Source: Fluctibacter halophilus (GTDB taxonomy: Bacteria; Pseudomonadota; Gammaproteobacteria; Enterobacterales; Alteromonadaceae). Taken from it: a stretch of 64,000 bases of DNA. Within the stretch, counting starts at the first letter, position 1. Each line of letters opens with the position of its first letter. The position numbers were made by a program, and so were the translations under genes. The notes beneath the pieces were generated by a model. The model worked only from the letters and a program-made list of their open reading frames with translations. It searched no databases and was not told the DNA's origin. This document shows positions 36,706 through 45,047 of this stretch, piece by piece. The stretch is taken from contig NZ_JAJEWP010000001.1 in assembly GCF_020687825.1 (NCBI RefSeq), forward strand, positions 1 to 64,000. Reading direction: 5' to 3'.

Positions 36706-39700
36706 ATGAAACGTTTTAATCCTTTTGTGTCGTTCGGCTCATTGTTGCTCAGCAGCATGATCAGTGCGACGGCGATGGGGGATGACCTCGAAATCTATCT
36801 TGGCACCTCCGACTCCGCACAAACTTACTACCCAAACGTGCTTTTCATCATGGATACGTCAGGCAGTATGGGCGCGTTTGACGGTACCGATCAGTCGCGC
36901 ATGCTGCGGGTGCAGAATGCACTCAAAGATACCCTGCGTTCGGTCACCAACGTCAATGCCGGCCTGATGCGTTTCTCGGATTATGGCGGCCCAATCCTGT
37001 ATCCGGTCAAAGGGATCACCGAATCTGTGGTGCCGGAAATTGTGTTACCGGTTGTAGATGGCGATGACGACGCGTTCGAAGTTGGCGGGACCATGAACAC
37101 CTCTGGTGACTTTATCAAGCTGTCACAAAGTACCAGCACGGTGTATACCGGTTTGCGCTATCAGCGGGTCAATATTCCGCAGGGCGCTACCATCACCAAT
37201 GCGTTCATCCGGTTTACCTCGCACATTGCCAACACATCGCCAACCAATCTGAGTTTCCGGGCTGAACTGACCGGCAACGCGACCCCGTTTACCAACGCGA
37301 ATAACGACATCTCCAATCGCACCACCACCTCAACACGGGTGACCTGGAATACGGACAATGATTTTCCGGTTTCCGGTGAGACGGTTACGTCACCTTCCTT
37401 GATCCCGGTGATCCAGGAAGTGGTTGACCAAGCCGACTGGTGTGGTGGTAATGCGCTGAACATGATCATTGAAGCCACCAGCGCCAGTACCAGTAGTGCC
37501 CGGCAGGTGGAGTCCTATGAAGACGGTAACGGCTTGTCGCCACAACTGGTCATCAGTTACGATGACACCACCGCCACAGGCTGTGTACAAGGGTCACAGA
37601 CCTACCAGATTTCACACAACAGTGACAATGCCGAAGAACAGCATGACGGTTATCAGTCCACCGGTTCAGAGCTGACCTTTAAAGACAGCAATAATGCCTA
37701 TGTGGGTATCCGTTTTCGCGAAATCGCGTTGCCACAGGGTGCAACCATTTCGAATGCCTATTTGCTGTTTACTGCGTATCAACACGGCATCTACACCAGT
37801 GCGTCAATGAAAATTCAGGGCGTGGACGAAGCCGATCCAGACCGTTTCCGCTCACGGGATCGTTACGCCTTACGTGATTTGCCGAAAACCTCGTCGGTCA
37901 TGTGGTCGAACATTCCGCCCTGGTACAAGAACAGTACCTATCAGAGCCCGGCAGTAACCAGCATTGTGCAGCACATTGTCAATCGTGGTGACTGGCAGCA
38001 GGGCAACGACATGATGTTTATCCTGTCGGAGTTTAGCGGTGAACGGGGCGGGTATTCGTATCGTGGTAAGCCTTCCGGCGCGCCTCAACTGGTGATTGAA
38101 TATGAAGCCAATGCCACGCCTGGACAGACGGCAACGGTGCGAGATCACCTGATCTCCAAGGTAGACGAGCTCGCCGCCAGCGGCTATACGCCGATTGTCG
38201 ATACCCTGTATGAAGCAGTGAATTACTTTGGTGGCCTCGATGTGGATTATGGCCTGCGCCGGGGTACCAGCTCGGTAAGCTCTACCGTGCGCAGAAACAC
38301 CCGGGTGTCGCACCGCCAGTCCTACGTGGGGGCTAATTCGGTGTTACCGGTGGGTTGTACCACCGACAACCTCAGTGCCAATGAATGTATCAACGAGTAC
38401 ATCCCGGATGGTGCAACCTACATTTCGCCGATCACTGACCGCCAGTGTCAGACCAACAACCACATTGTGTTGTTGTCTGACGGTGAGGCAAACAGCAACC
38501 ACAGTGTCAGCAAAATAGAAGCACTGCTGGGGCAAAGCTGCTCGGGCAGTGGTGGTGAGCAGTGCGGTCTGGATTTGATCAGGAATGTTGGTGATACCGG
38601 TGATTCGGTGATCGATGCGCGCATCGTGACCCATACCATCGGCTTTGCCGCCAATGCGACGGCGAATAACTTCCTGAACCAGCTGGCCTTGCAAGGGGGT
38701 GGTGGTTTCTACACCGCCAGCAACAGTGAAGAGTTGGTAACCGCCTTCCAGTCGATCCTGAAAACGGTCAAAGACGTTAATGCCACCTTTGTGTCACCCG
38801 GTGTGGCGGTGAACCAGTTGAACCGTCTGACCCACAATGATGAATTGTACTTCGCCCTGTTTAAGCCGGCAGAAGGTACAATCTGGCCGGGTAACCTGAA
38901 GAAATACAAAATCAGTGGCGATCAGATCCTGGACAAGAACGGCCTCAATGCCGTGGATGATGGGACCGGGTTCTTCTCCGAGAACTCACACAGCTACTGG
39001 TCAACATTGGCGGACGGTAATGACGTGCGCGATGGTGGTGCGGCGAGCCGCATGACCCTGACCCGAAACATCTACACCTTCAGTGGTGCGGGCGCGATTG
39101 CGACGACCAGTAACCGCTTCCACGAGTCCAATACCGACATTTCCTCGGCTGACCTGGCGCTGTCAGCGTTGCCTGACCCGGAAGTGGTGCGGGAGCTGGT
39201 GCTCAAGTGGGCCCGTGGCGTGGATGTGCGCGATGACGATGCGGATGGCGACAACACGGATGTGCGCCTGCAAATGGGCGACCCGATCCACTCACAGCCG
39301 GTGATTGTGAATTACTCAACCACCGACAGTGCGATTCTGGTCGCGACTAACCAGGGCTTCCTGCACAGCTTCGATCCGAATACCGGTGATGAAAACTTCG
39401 CCGTTATCCCGAAAGAATTGTTGGTCAACCTGTATGACTTTTATCAGGACGGCACCACACTGTCACACATCTACGGCCTCGATGGCGATATGGTGCTGCG
39501 CGACATGGGCGATACCAAATACTTGTATGTGGGCATGCGTCGTGGCGGCAACAACTACTACGTGTTTGACATTTCCAACAAGACGTCACCGAGCCTGGTG
39601 TTCAAAATCGACGGTGGCAGCGGCGATTACGCCAACCTGGGGCAAACCTGGTCCCGTCCTACGATCACCAAAATGCGCTTGGGCGGCACCGTTCGTGACG

Positions 39701-40788
39701 TGATGATCTTTGGTGGTGGTTACGATGTGGATCAAGATCAGAAGACCGTTCGCACCCCGGATACTGTTGGCAATTCGGTGTTTATCGCGGATGCCAATAC
39801 CGGTGAATTGCTGTGGTCTGCCAGTAACGCAAATGCGACCCTGGTCGTTGACGAGATGGATTACAGCATCCCGGCGCGGATCTCGGTCATCGACCGTGAG
39901 GGGGACGGTGTGGCCGAACACTTGTACGTGGCTGACATGGGTGGCCAGTTGTTCCGCTTTGATGTGAACCCGTCAGGCACGGGTGACCCGATTACCGGCG
40001 GCTTGCTGGGCAACTTTGCCGGTGACACCGCTGCCGATGCCCGTCGTTTCTTCTATGGCCCTGACGTGTCCGAAATCAGTCTGGGTGACGAGCATTATTA
40101 TGCCGTAGCCATTGGCAGTGGATTCCGTGCTCATCCCTTGGACAGCGTGATCAACGATCATTTCTACATGGTGAAAGACTATGGCGTGTTCCAGCTGGAT
40201 GACAATGGACTGTACAGTCTGCCGACGATCCCTCACAGTCTGACTGACCTGTACGATGCGACCGATCATTTGCTGACTTCCAATGACGCAAGTGAGCGCG
40301 AGTTGGCGCAGGAAACCTTTGCCGGGAAAGCGGGTTGGTATATCAGACTGGGCCTGGGCGGTGAAAAAGTGCTGGCATCACCGCTAATCATCGACTATAA
40401 GCTGTTCTTTACCACTTATCTGCCTGCGTCGGCCAGTGCCAGTACCTGTGCGCCGCCGACCGGTAACAGTCGGGCGTATCTGGTGGAGCTGATCACGGGC
40501 AATGCCGTGGACGATCTCAACCATAACGGTGAAGAAGAGCACGTAGACCGCTATGCGCAGTTACGCCAGACCGGCATTGCACCGGATACCAAGATCCTGA
40601 TCGAGGATATCATCAAGCCGGTGGTGTGTCTGGGTACCGAGTGTACTGCGGCAGTAATTGACGTGGATGAAGACGGCAACGAAGTGGCCTGCGGTACCGA
40701 GTTTGAATGCTTGGCGCAGAACATTTACGGCCGCTTTGAACGGGTTCAGAAGAGCAGTTGGAAAACGGAAGTAGAACGGCAGGAATAA
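36706..40788 (+). CDS. pilY1: PilY1-type pilus tip adhesin with interrupted VWA domain
   Basis: 1360 residues. A signal peptide is followed by a von Willebrand A domain starting at residue 45 (MIDAS D50-TSGSM). Instead of continuing, the VWA is interrupted after about residue 100 by two related beta-sandwich modules (about 121-286 and 293-468), each with the block PQGATI-NA--FT and ending PQLVI-Y. The VWA then resumes (GYTPIVDTLYEAVNYFGG, LLSDGEANS near 587). The C-terminal beta-propeller (about 800-1280) has the Ca-binding loop DDDADGDNTD at about 842 and MGDPIHSQPVIV. PilY1 caps the pilus, controls retraction and adheres to surfaces. Total length is above that of the well-studied homologue of about 1160 residues because of the insert. 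Confidence 0.9.
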   Translation: MKRFNPFVSFGSLLLSSMISATAMGDDLEIYLGTSDSAQTYYPNVLFIMDTSGSMGAFDGTDQSRMLRVQNALKDTLRSVTNVNAGLMRFSDYGGPILYPVKGITESVVPEIVLPVVDGDDDAFEVGGTMNTSGDFIKLSQSTSTVYTGLRYQRVNIPQGATITNAFIRFTSHIANTSPTNLSFRAELTGNATPFTNANNDISNRTTTSTRVTWNTDNDFPVSGETVTSPSLIPVIQEVVDQADWCGGNALNMIIEATSASTSSARQVESYEDGNGLSPQLVISYDDTTATGCVQGSQTYQISHNSDNAEEQHDGYQSTGSELTFKDSNNAYVGIRFREIALPQGATISNAYLLFTAYQHGIYTSASMKIQGVDEADPDRFRSRDRYALRDLPKTSSVMWSNIPPWYKNSTYQSPAVTSIVQHIVNRGDWQQGNDMMFILSEFSGERGGYSYRGKPSGAPQLVIEYEANATPGQTATVRDHLISKVDELAASGYTPIVDTLYEAVNYFGGLDVDYGLRRGTSSVSSTVRRNTRVSHRQSYVGANSVLPVGCTTDNLSANECINEYIPDGATYISPITDRQCQTNNHIVLLSDGEANSNHSVSKIEALLGQSCSGSGGEQCGLDLIRNVGDTGDSVIDARIVTHTIGFAANATANNFLNQLALQGGGGFYTASNSEELVTAFQSILKTVKDVNATFVSPGVAVNQLNRLTHNDELYFALFKPAEGTIWPGNLKKYKISGDQILDKNGLNAVDDGTGFFSENSHSYWSTLADGNDVRDGGAASRMTLTRNIYTFSGAGAIATTSNRFHESNTDISSADLALSALPDPEVVRELVLKWARGVDVRDDDADGDNTDVRLQMGDPIHSQPVIVNYSTTDSAILVATNQGFLHSFDPNTGDENFAVIPKELLVNLYDFYQDGTTLSHIYGLDGDMVLRDMGDTKYLYVGMRRGGNNYYVFDISNKTSPSLVFKIDGGSGDYANLGQTWSRPTITKMRLGGTVRDVMIFGGGYDVDQDQKTVRTPDTVGNSVFIADANTGELLWSASNANATLVVDEMDYSIPARISVIDREGDGVAEHLYVADMGGQLFRFDVNPSGTGDPITGGLLGNFAGDTAADARRFFYGPDVSEISLGDEHYYAVAIGSGFRAHPLDSVINDHFYMVKDYGVFQLDDNGLYSLPTIPHSLTDLYDATDHLLTSNDASERELAQETFAGKAGWYIRLGLGGEKVLASPLIIDYKLFFTTYLPASASASTCAPPTGNSRAYLVELITGNAVDDLNHNGEEEHVDRYAQLRQTGIAPDTKILIEDIIKPVVCLGTECTAAVIDVDEDGNEVACGTEFECLAQNIYGRFERVQKSSWKTEVERQE

Positions 40789-40792
40789 CCCT

Positions 40793-41260
40793 ATGCAAAA
40801 TACCAGACCCAACGGGTTTAGTTTGATAGAACTGATGATTGTCGTGGCCATTGTCGGCATCATTGTCACAGTGGCCTACCCCAGCTATCAGGGGTTTGTG
40901 GTCAGCAGTAATCGCAGTGTGGCCCAAGCCGACCTGATGGCCCTGGCATCTGCATTGGAGCGTCACAAAGCGGCCAATTTTACCTATCAGGGAGCGGCTG
41001 CAGGTGGCGCTGATACCGGCACACCGGCGATTTTTCAGGGCCATTCACCGGCTGCTGAGCCGGCCGCCAATAAGTTGTATGATCTGACCATTGAGTCGGT
41101 CTCTGCCACTGGCTCCAGTTATCGGATCATGGCCGCACCGGTCAGCGGTAAGCCCAACGCTGATGATGGCAAGATTTACTACTACAGCGACGGGCGCAAG
41201 GCCTGGGACAAAGACGGTAGTGGCGGATTGGCTGCCTCAGAGTTCTGTTGGGGCTGTTGA
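40793..41260 (+). CDS. pilE: Type IV pilin PilE-like
   Basis: 155 residues. Leader MQNTRPNG then FSLIELMIVVAIVGIIVTVAYPSYQGFVVSSNR, a textbook prepilin. The C-terminal DYSDGRKAWDKDGSGG region and two Cys (EFCWGC) complete the D-loop. It is the last gene of pilVWXY1E, 4 bp after pilY1, and is followed by a strong terminator. In this position the protein is a minor PilE, not the main PilA subunit. Confidence 0.9.
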   Translation: MQNTRPNGFSLIELMIVVAIVGIIVTVAYPSYQGFVVSSNRSVAQADLMALASALERHKAANFTYQGAAAGGADTGTPAIFQGHSPAAEPAANKLYDLTIESVSATGSSYRIMAAPVSGKPNADDGKIYYYSDGRKAWDKDGSGGLAASEFCWGC

Positions 41261-41269
41261 TTGCAGTAC

Positions 41270-41299
41270 AAAAAACGCAGGCTTAGCCTGCGTTTTTTT
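41270..41299. terminator. Bidirectional terminator after pilE
   Basis: CGCAGGC TTA GCCTGCG hairpin (41276-41292) flanked by A-run and T-run. It ends the pil operon (+) and the coiled-coil gene (-), whose stop is at 41298. Confidence 0.92.
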
Positions 41300-42074
41300 A
41301 TGGGTTGGCGGCACCGACGGTCAGCGGTGGCTTGGTCGTCGTTGGCTGGGTGCGCTGCCATTTTTCCAGCTCATTGAGGCGATTGCCCAGACCACGGGTC
41401 TGTTTACTGATTTCCGCCAGTTCATTGTTGAGGCGCACCAGTTGTTCACCCAGTGAGGCAATGTCTTTGGCTTGCAGGGTATTGGCTTTGTTGGCCTGGG
41501 AAATGTCATTGGCATTTCCGTTCAACTGTTCCTGCAACAATGCCAGGTTGGTGCCCGCCAGGCTCAGGTCGGTTTCCAGTACAGACAATTGTTTCTTCAA
41601 CGTATTGTTGAGCTGGGATTGATCACCCAACTGGGTGCGCAATTCGGCAATTTCAGACTGATTGCGTCGCCATGCAGACGCCCACAGTTTGTCCATCTGC
41701 TCCCACAGTTCACCGGTTTTATCCACCAACTCTTTTACTTTTACCTGCAACGCAACCGCCGATTGGTCGAGCTCTTCACCGGTGGCCGACAGACGTTGCT
41801 CCAAATCCTCGATGCGCTGCTCTGCGGCTTTGGCCGCGGCCAGCTGCTGTTGGTTCTGGTGAAACAGATAACCACTGGCCCCGCAGGCGCCCAGTGCGAC
41901 CAGTAAACTGAACACTGCCAGGCCCTTGCCGCCACTGCTTTTGGGTTCCGGCGCATCACTGGTTGGCGGGGGAGCCTTTCGATTTCCCGGTTGTTGTTTA
42001 CGTTGGTACGCTTCCCGATCTTCCTGATCCAGAACGATTTTGGGAATATCGCTTTCGAAGGGTTCGTTTGACAT
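41298..42074 (-). CDS. Membrane-anchored coiled-coil protein
   Basis: 258 residues from ATG 42074. A Pro/Lys-rich cytoplasmic start (PPPTSDAPEPKSSGGKG) leads into one transmembrane helix (LAVFSLLVALGACGASGYLF, about residues 56-76). Then follows a long heptad-rich coiled coil (AAAKAAEQRIEDLEQRLSATGEELDQS through LNELEKWQ) facing the periplasm. The general layout recalls scaffolds of cell-envelope machines, but no family is recognised. It sits next to the pil operon on the opposite strand, sharing the terminator. A role in pilus or envelope function is only a guess from position. Confidence 0.7.
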   Translation of the reverse strand: MSNEPFESDIPKIVLDQEDREAYQRKQQPGNRKAPPPTSDAPEPKSSGGKGLAVFSLLVALGACGASGYLFHQNQQQLAAAKAAEQRIEDLEQRLSATGEELDQSAVALQVKVKELVDKTGELWEQMDKLWASAWRRNQSEIAELRTQLGDQSQLNNTLKKQLSVLETDLSLAGTNLALLQEQLNGNANDISQANKANTLQAKDIASLGEQLVRLNNELAEISKQTRGLGNRLNELEKWQRTQPTTTKPPLTVGAANP

Positions 42075-42179
42075 GGCTGCTCTGCTAGAAAACTGTGCAA
42101 TGATGGCCAAACCGGCCGGGTTATGCAGTGATGTTAGCGACTTTCTCCCACTTGGTCTAGGGGATGTACCCCTTTACGC

Positions 42180-42521
42180 CTACCATTGGTCAAACATCAG
42201 GGTGTTGCCATCGGGGTCCTTAACGAAAAAGTGCGCCGGTCCTTCGCTGTTTTGCGGGTCGATGGGCGTATCAATGGTATAGCCTTGCTGTTGCAGGTGC
42301 GCCTGCACGGCCCGTGCATCGCCAGGGTTGAAGGTCAGCAGATTGCTGTCGAGCATGTCCTGGAATAAGCCAATGATGGTTTCCCCGCGGCGCATGATCA
42401 GCCATTTATCCTCAATCGAGCCGCACCCCTGCTCGGTTTCAAACCCCAGCGCAGTATAAAAGCGTTGTGACGCCGCGATATCAGCGACCTTTAGACTAAC
42501 TGAAAATTGACCCAGTTCCAT
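42180..42521 (-). CDS. VOC (glyoxalase/bleomycin-resistance) family protein
   Basis: 113 residues, one VOC module: the beta-alpha-beta start MELGQFSVSLKVADIAASQRFYTALGFE and the end PAHFFVKDPDGNTLMFDQW are typical. VOC proteins include metal-dependent isomerases, dioxygenases and antibiotic binders; the conserved metal ligands are not all present in this short form, so a specific activity is not proposed. Downstream of the DUF4199 gene by 12 bp on the same strand, hence possibly co-transcribed. Confidence 0.85.
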   Translation of the reverse strand: MELGQFSVSLKVADIAASQRFYTALGFETEQGCGSIEDKWLIMRRGETIIGLFQDMLDSNLLTFNPGDARAVQAHLQQQGYTIDTPIDPQNSEGPAHFFVKDPDGNTLMFDQW

Positions 42522-42533
42522 GATAAAGACTCC

Positions 42534-43061
42534 TTAGTGTGATTTGCGCTGACACAGCACCAGCGCTGCAATCAGAGTGATAATGGTGCCGATAAACCAG
42601 ACCGTCGCCGCCATTACCAACGACTGCAAAGGCTTGCTTTGCATCATACCGGCATAAGCATCCAGTTCCTCCAGACGTTGTTGCTTCTCAGTCATACTGA
42701 GGACGGCAGATTGCTCAATGGTGTCGATTTGCCAGGCAATGTAGGTATCGGTAAATTCCGGGTTGATCCATACCAGGTATGCCCAATTATAGGCACCGAA
42801 GAACAGACCGCCGATAAAACTGATCCCCACACCGATGCTCAGCGCCGATGCCCAACCCAACATGCCTTGGGGTTGTTGCGAACGCCAGGCCAGCATCCCC
42901 ATCACGATGGCCAGTCCGCTGACCAGCATCACACCGTAACCGGTAATTTCAGCCTGACTGAAGTTGTCCGGTGAGGTACCGAAAATCAGGTGTGAGACAA
43001 AAAAGCCCAGCAACAGTGCCAAGCCGTAAAGGGTGCCGAAGGTTGCGATCAGCCGTAACAT
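42534..43061 (-). CDS. DUF4199 family membrane protein
   Basis: 175 residues with four hydrophobic segments (FGTLYGLALLLGFFVSHLIF, ITGYGVMLVSGLAIVMGMLA, ASALSIGVGISFIGGLFFGAYNW, SLVMAATVWFIGTIITLIAALVL) and a helical loop with the basic-acidic stretch LSMTEKQQRLEELDAYAGMMQSK. The layout matches DUF4199, a family without assigned function, common in Bacteroidetes and some proteobacteria. It lies just upstream of the VOC gene. Confidence 0.8.
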   Translation of the reverse strand: MLRLIATFGTLYGLALLLGFFVSHLIFGTSPDNFSQAEITGYGVMLVSGLAIVMGMLAWRSQQPQGMLGWASALSIGVGISFIGGLFFGAYNWAYLVWINPEFTDTYIAWQIDTIEQSAVLSMTEKQQRLEELDAYAGMMQSKPLQSLVMAATVWFIGTIITLIAALVLCQRKSH

Positions 43062-43188
43062 GTTGTGCTCCGTTTTTATGTCACTGTAGAGGGCGATGGC
43101 CTACGTTGGCAAGGGGGATAGCGGGTGAAAAACGGGTGAAATCGTACCGAGAGGCCAAGGCTCAGGCGTCGGTGAGAGGCTCCGGGTA

Positions 43189-43914
43189 TCAGAACTCGTT
43201 GCGGATCTGCTGATAGCGACCGCTTTGCTTCAAAACCGATAACTGTTTGTCAAACGCATCCCTGAGGGCTGCATCACCAAAGCCGACATAAAACCAAAGC
43301 GGGTTGTTTTGAACCGGCAACAGGGTCTTGCCAAACCGATTGACGTTAACATCCTCAAAAGACGAGCGGGCATTCAGCTGCCTGATGTGCCATTCGAGCA
43401 AGGTGTCATCGATCAACAAGACGTCACAGCGTTTATTCAACCAATCGGCGACTTGCAATTTTTGGTCTGGGTATTCCCGGTACTTGCTGTTGCTTTCAGT
43501 CCATTGCCGAATACCGAGGTGTTGGCTGGCATTTTGCCATGCGCAGATACTGAAAAACTGCAACTGGTCAATGGTTGTCAGGGCAAGATCCCTGTCGGTG
43601 TGATGCAGCGCGTAGTTTGAGTAGGCAATAAAGGGTTGTGAATAATGCAGTTGGGTGTTCTGGCGCTGGACTTCTACCGCGATATCCACTTGGCCTTGTG
43701 CAAGCAGTTTCTCCATCCTTCTGTTGGAGACAAAAAGCGGCTTGTACTGCCAACCAAGTTGTTTGGCCACTGTATCGAATAGCCGAAAACTGATGCCGTC
43801 GCCTTGGACCTCGTCGATGAAAGGCGGTCTGCTTTGTCCGAATGCCACGATGAGCTCAGCGGAAACGGCCCAGGCAGAATGGATGATCAACAATAACGCA
43901 CTAGCCCATCGCAT
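43189..43914 (-). CDS. Periplasmic solute-binding protein (family 3-like)
   Basis: 241 residues from ATG 43914, preceded by AGGAA at 6 bp; an ATG 11 codons earlier has no Shine-Dalgarno. Signal peptide MRWASALLLIIHSAWAVSA. The body follows the bacterial SBP family 3 pattern: PPFIDEVQGDGISFRLFDTVAKQLGWQY, the hinge strands and NPLWFYVGFGDAALRDAFDKQL near the end. Without ABC permease genes nearby it may be a stand-alone sensor-type binding protein, as seen widely in Alteromonadales. It binds small ligands (amino acids are typical), but the ligand is unknown. Confidence 0.75.
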   Translation of the reverse strand: MRWASALLLIIHSAWAVSAELIVAFGQSRPPFIDEVQGDGISFRLFDTVAKQLGWQYKPLFVSNRRMEKLLAQGQVDIAVEVQRQNTQLHYSQPFIAYSNYALHHTDRDLALTTIDQLQFFSICAWQNASQHLGIRQWTESNSKYREYPDQKLQVADWLNKRCDVLLIDDTLLEWHIRQLNARSSFEDVNVNRFGKTLLPVQNNPLWFYVGFGDAALRDAFDKQLSVLKQSGRYQQIRNEF

Positions 43915-44035
43915 CAGTGTTCCTGATTGTCCGTGTTGCTTAATCATTGAATCACTATAGCTGACAGGGGGAGGCTCTGAAAATAAAACTTGCGGGGTTG
44001 CCTATCCGGTGAGACAGAGATGGCCTTCGATTCAC

Positions 44036-44344
44036 TCAGGCCTCAGGCCCTTGCAGCGTAAACACCAGGTGTCTGCGCATGTCCTTTAGCACCACGCCTT
44101 TTTTAAGTAACGCAGCACTTAAGCGCCTTTGCCATTTATTTAATTCAGGCTCTGCGGCAGCGAGTGCGTGTTCGTTTTCAAACTGAAAGCGCAACAGCAG
44201 TGAGCCGGGAAACTGGTGATACTTCACGTCAAACCAGCACTGCACCATGCCCTGAAGTTCTTCCCGGCCCTGTGCTTCAATTGTGTTGGCAACGTCAAAA
44301 ACCAGTGCCTGTTGCTTGAGTTGTACGCTGGAGAGTTTTTTCAT
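44036..44344 (-). CDS. Small hypothetical protein coupled to yaeQ
   Basis: 102 residues, no signal or membrane segment, mixed alpha/beta: RFQFENEHALAAAEPELNKWQRRLSAALLKKGVVLKDMRRHLVFTL. No family recognised. Its ATG overlaps the yaeQ stop by 1 bp (TAATG), so the two are translationally coupled and probably work together or in the same pathway. Confidence 0.7.
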   Translation of the reverse strand: MKKLSSVQLKQQALVFDVANTIEAQGREELQGMVQCWFDVKYHQFPGSLLLRFQFENEHALAAAEPELNKWQRRLSAALLKKGVVLKDMRRHLVFTLQGPEA

Positions 44345-44892
44345 TACATGTGCTTCTGTATTGCCACTTCGACACTTTCGGTTTTATCCGCGCCATCAAT
44401 GGTCAGCCACATCTGGCCATCCTGAATCGTTACCTGTATTTGCATAGAGCGCTGCACGGCGTTTGCCAACGTGGTAGCGAGTGCTTCGGGTAGGGTGAAG
44501 ACCGACAAGTTCTTTCTGAGCTGTAGCTTGGAGTGCTCTTTTTGCCACCAGGCGTCGAAGCTGTTGTTGGCGTAGGCATAAATCATCATCTGCTGGCTTT
44601 GATTGCAGCCCTTTTTGATGCGCTGTTCAGAGGGCTGACCTAATTCAATCCACAGTTCTATTTCATCACTGAAGCTTTTTTGCCACAGATCGGGCTCGTC
44701 ATCGTCAGACAAGCCTTTGGTGAACTGCAATCGCTCGTGGGCATTGGCGATAAACGCGATGATCCGAAGCATCATACGTTCGTCGGTTTCCGACGGGTGG
44801 CGGGCGATGGTCAGGTTGTGGTCGTTGTAGTAGTTGCGGTCCATATCGCTGATGGATATGTCGGCTTTAAATATGGTCGCTTTGAGTGCCAT
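44344..44892 (-). CDS. yaeQ: YaeQ family protein
   Basis: 182 residues from ATG 44892 (MALKATIFKADISISDMDRNYY). The YaeQ fold, related to PD-(D/E)XK nucleases, is recognised from ISDMDRNYYNDHNLTIARHPSETDERMMLRIIAF and DEPDLWQKSFSDEIELWIELGQPSEQRI, which carry the Asp/Glu-rich putative metal site. Function is unknown despite early links to RfaH. Upstream codons in the same frame to 44943 are not needed. Confidence 0.88.
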   Translation of the reverse strand: MALKATIFKADISISDMDRNYYNDHNLTIARHPSETDERMMLRIIAFIANAHERLQFTKGLSDDDEPDLWQKSFSDEIELWIELGQPSEQRIKKGCNQSQQMMIYAYANNSFDAWWQKEHSKLQLRKNLSVFTLPEALATTLANAVQRSMQIQVTIQDGQMWLTIDGADKTESVEVAIQKHM

Positions 44893-45007
44893 GGTGATCC
44901 TGAATAATAGACGGGGCCAACAACGTAAGACATTGGCAAACAATGTCGTCTGGCCGCTTTGCCGGCTATAGTATCAGGGTTTGTTGCCCTTCGTCCGCAA
45001 CTTGATC

Positions 45008-45033
45008 AAAAGGCCGATATATATCGGCCTTTT
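45008..45033 (-). terminator. Terminator after gabT
   Basis: A perfect 26-bp palindrome AAAAGGCCGATAT/ATATCGGCCTTTT, 15 bp past the gabT stop. Its T-run is only four residues on the minus strand, so efficiency is uncertain; it is symmetric and could act both ways. Confidence 0.75.
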
Positions 45034-45047
45034 CTGAGGATTCAGTA

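Noticed and set aside
41298-42110. Longer start for the coiled-coil membrane protein
   Set aside because: The extra 12 codons carry no signal and ATG 42074 (MSNEPFESD) is the better start.
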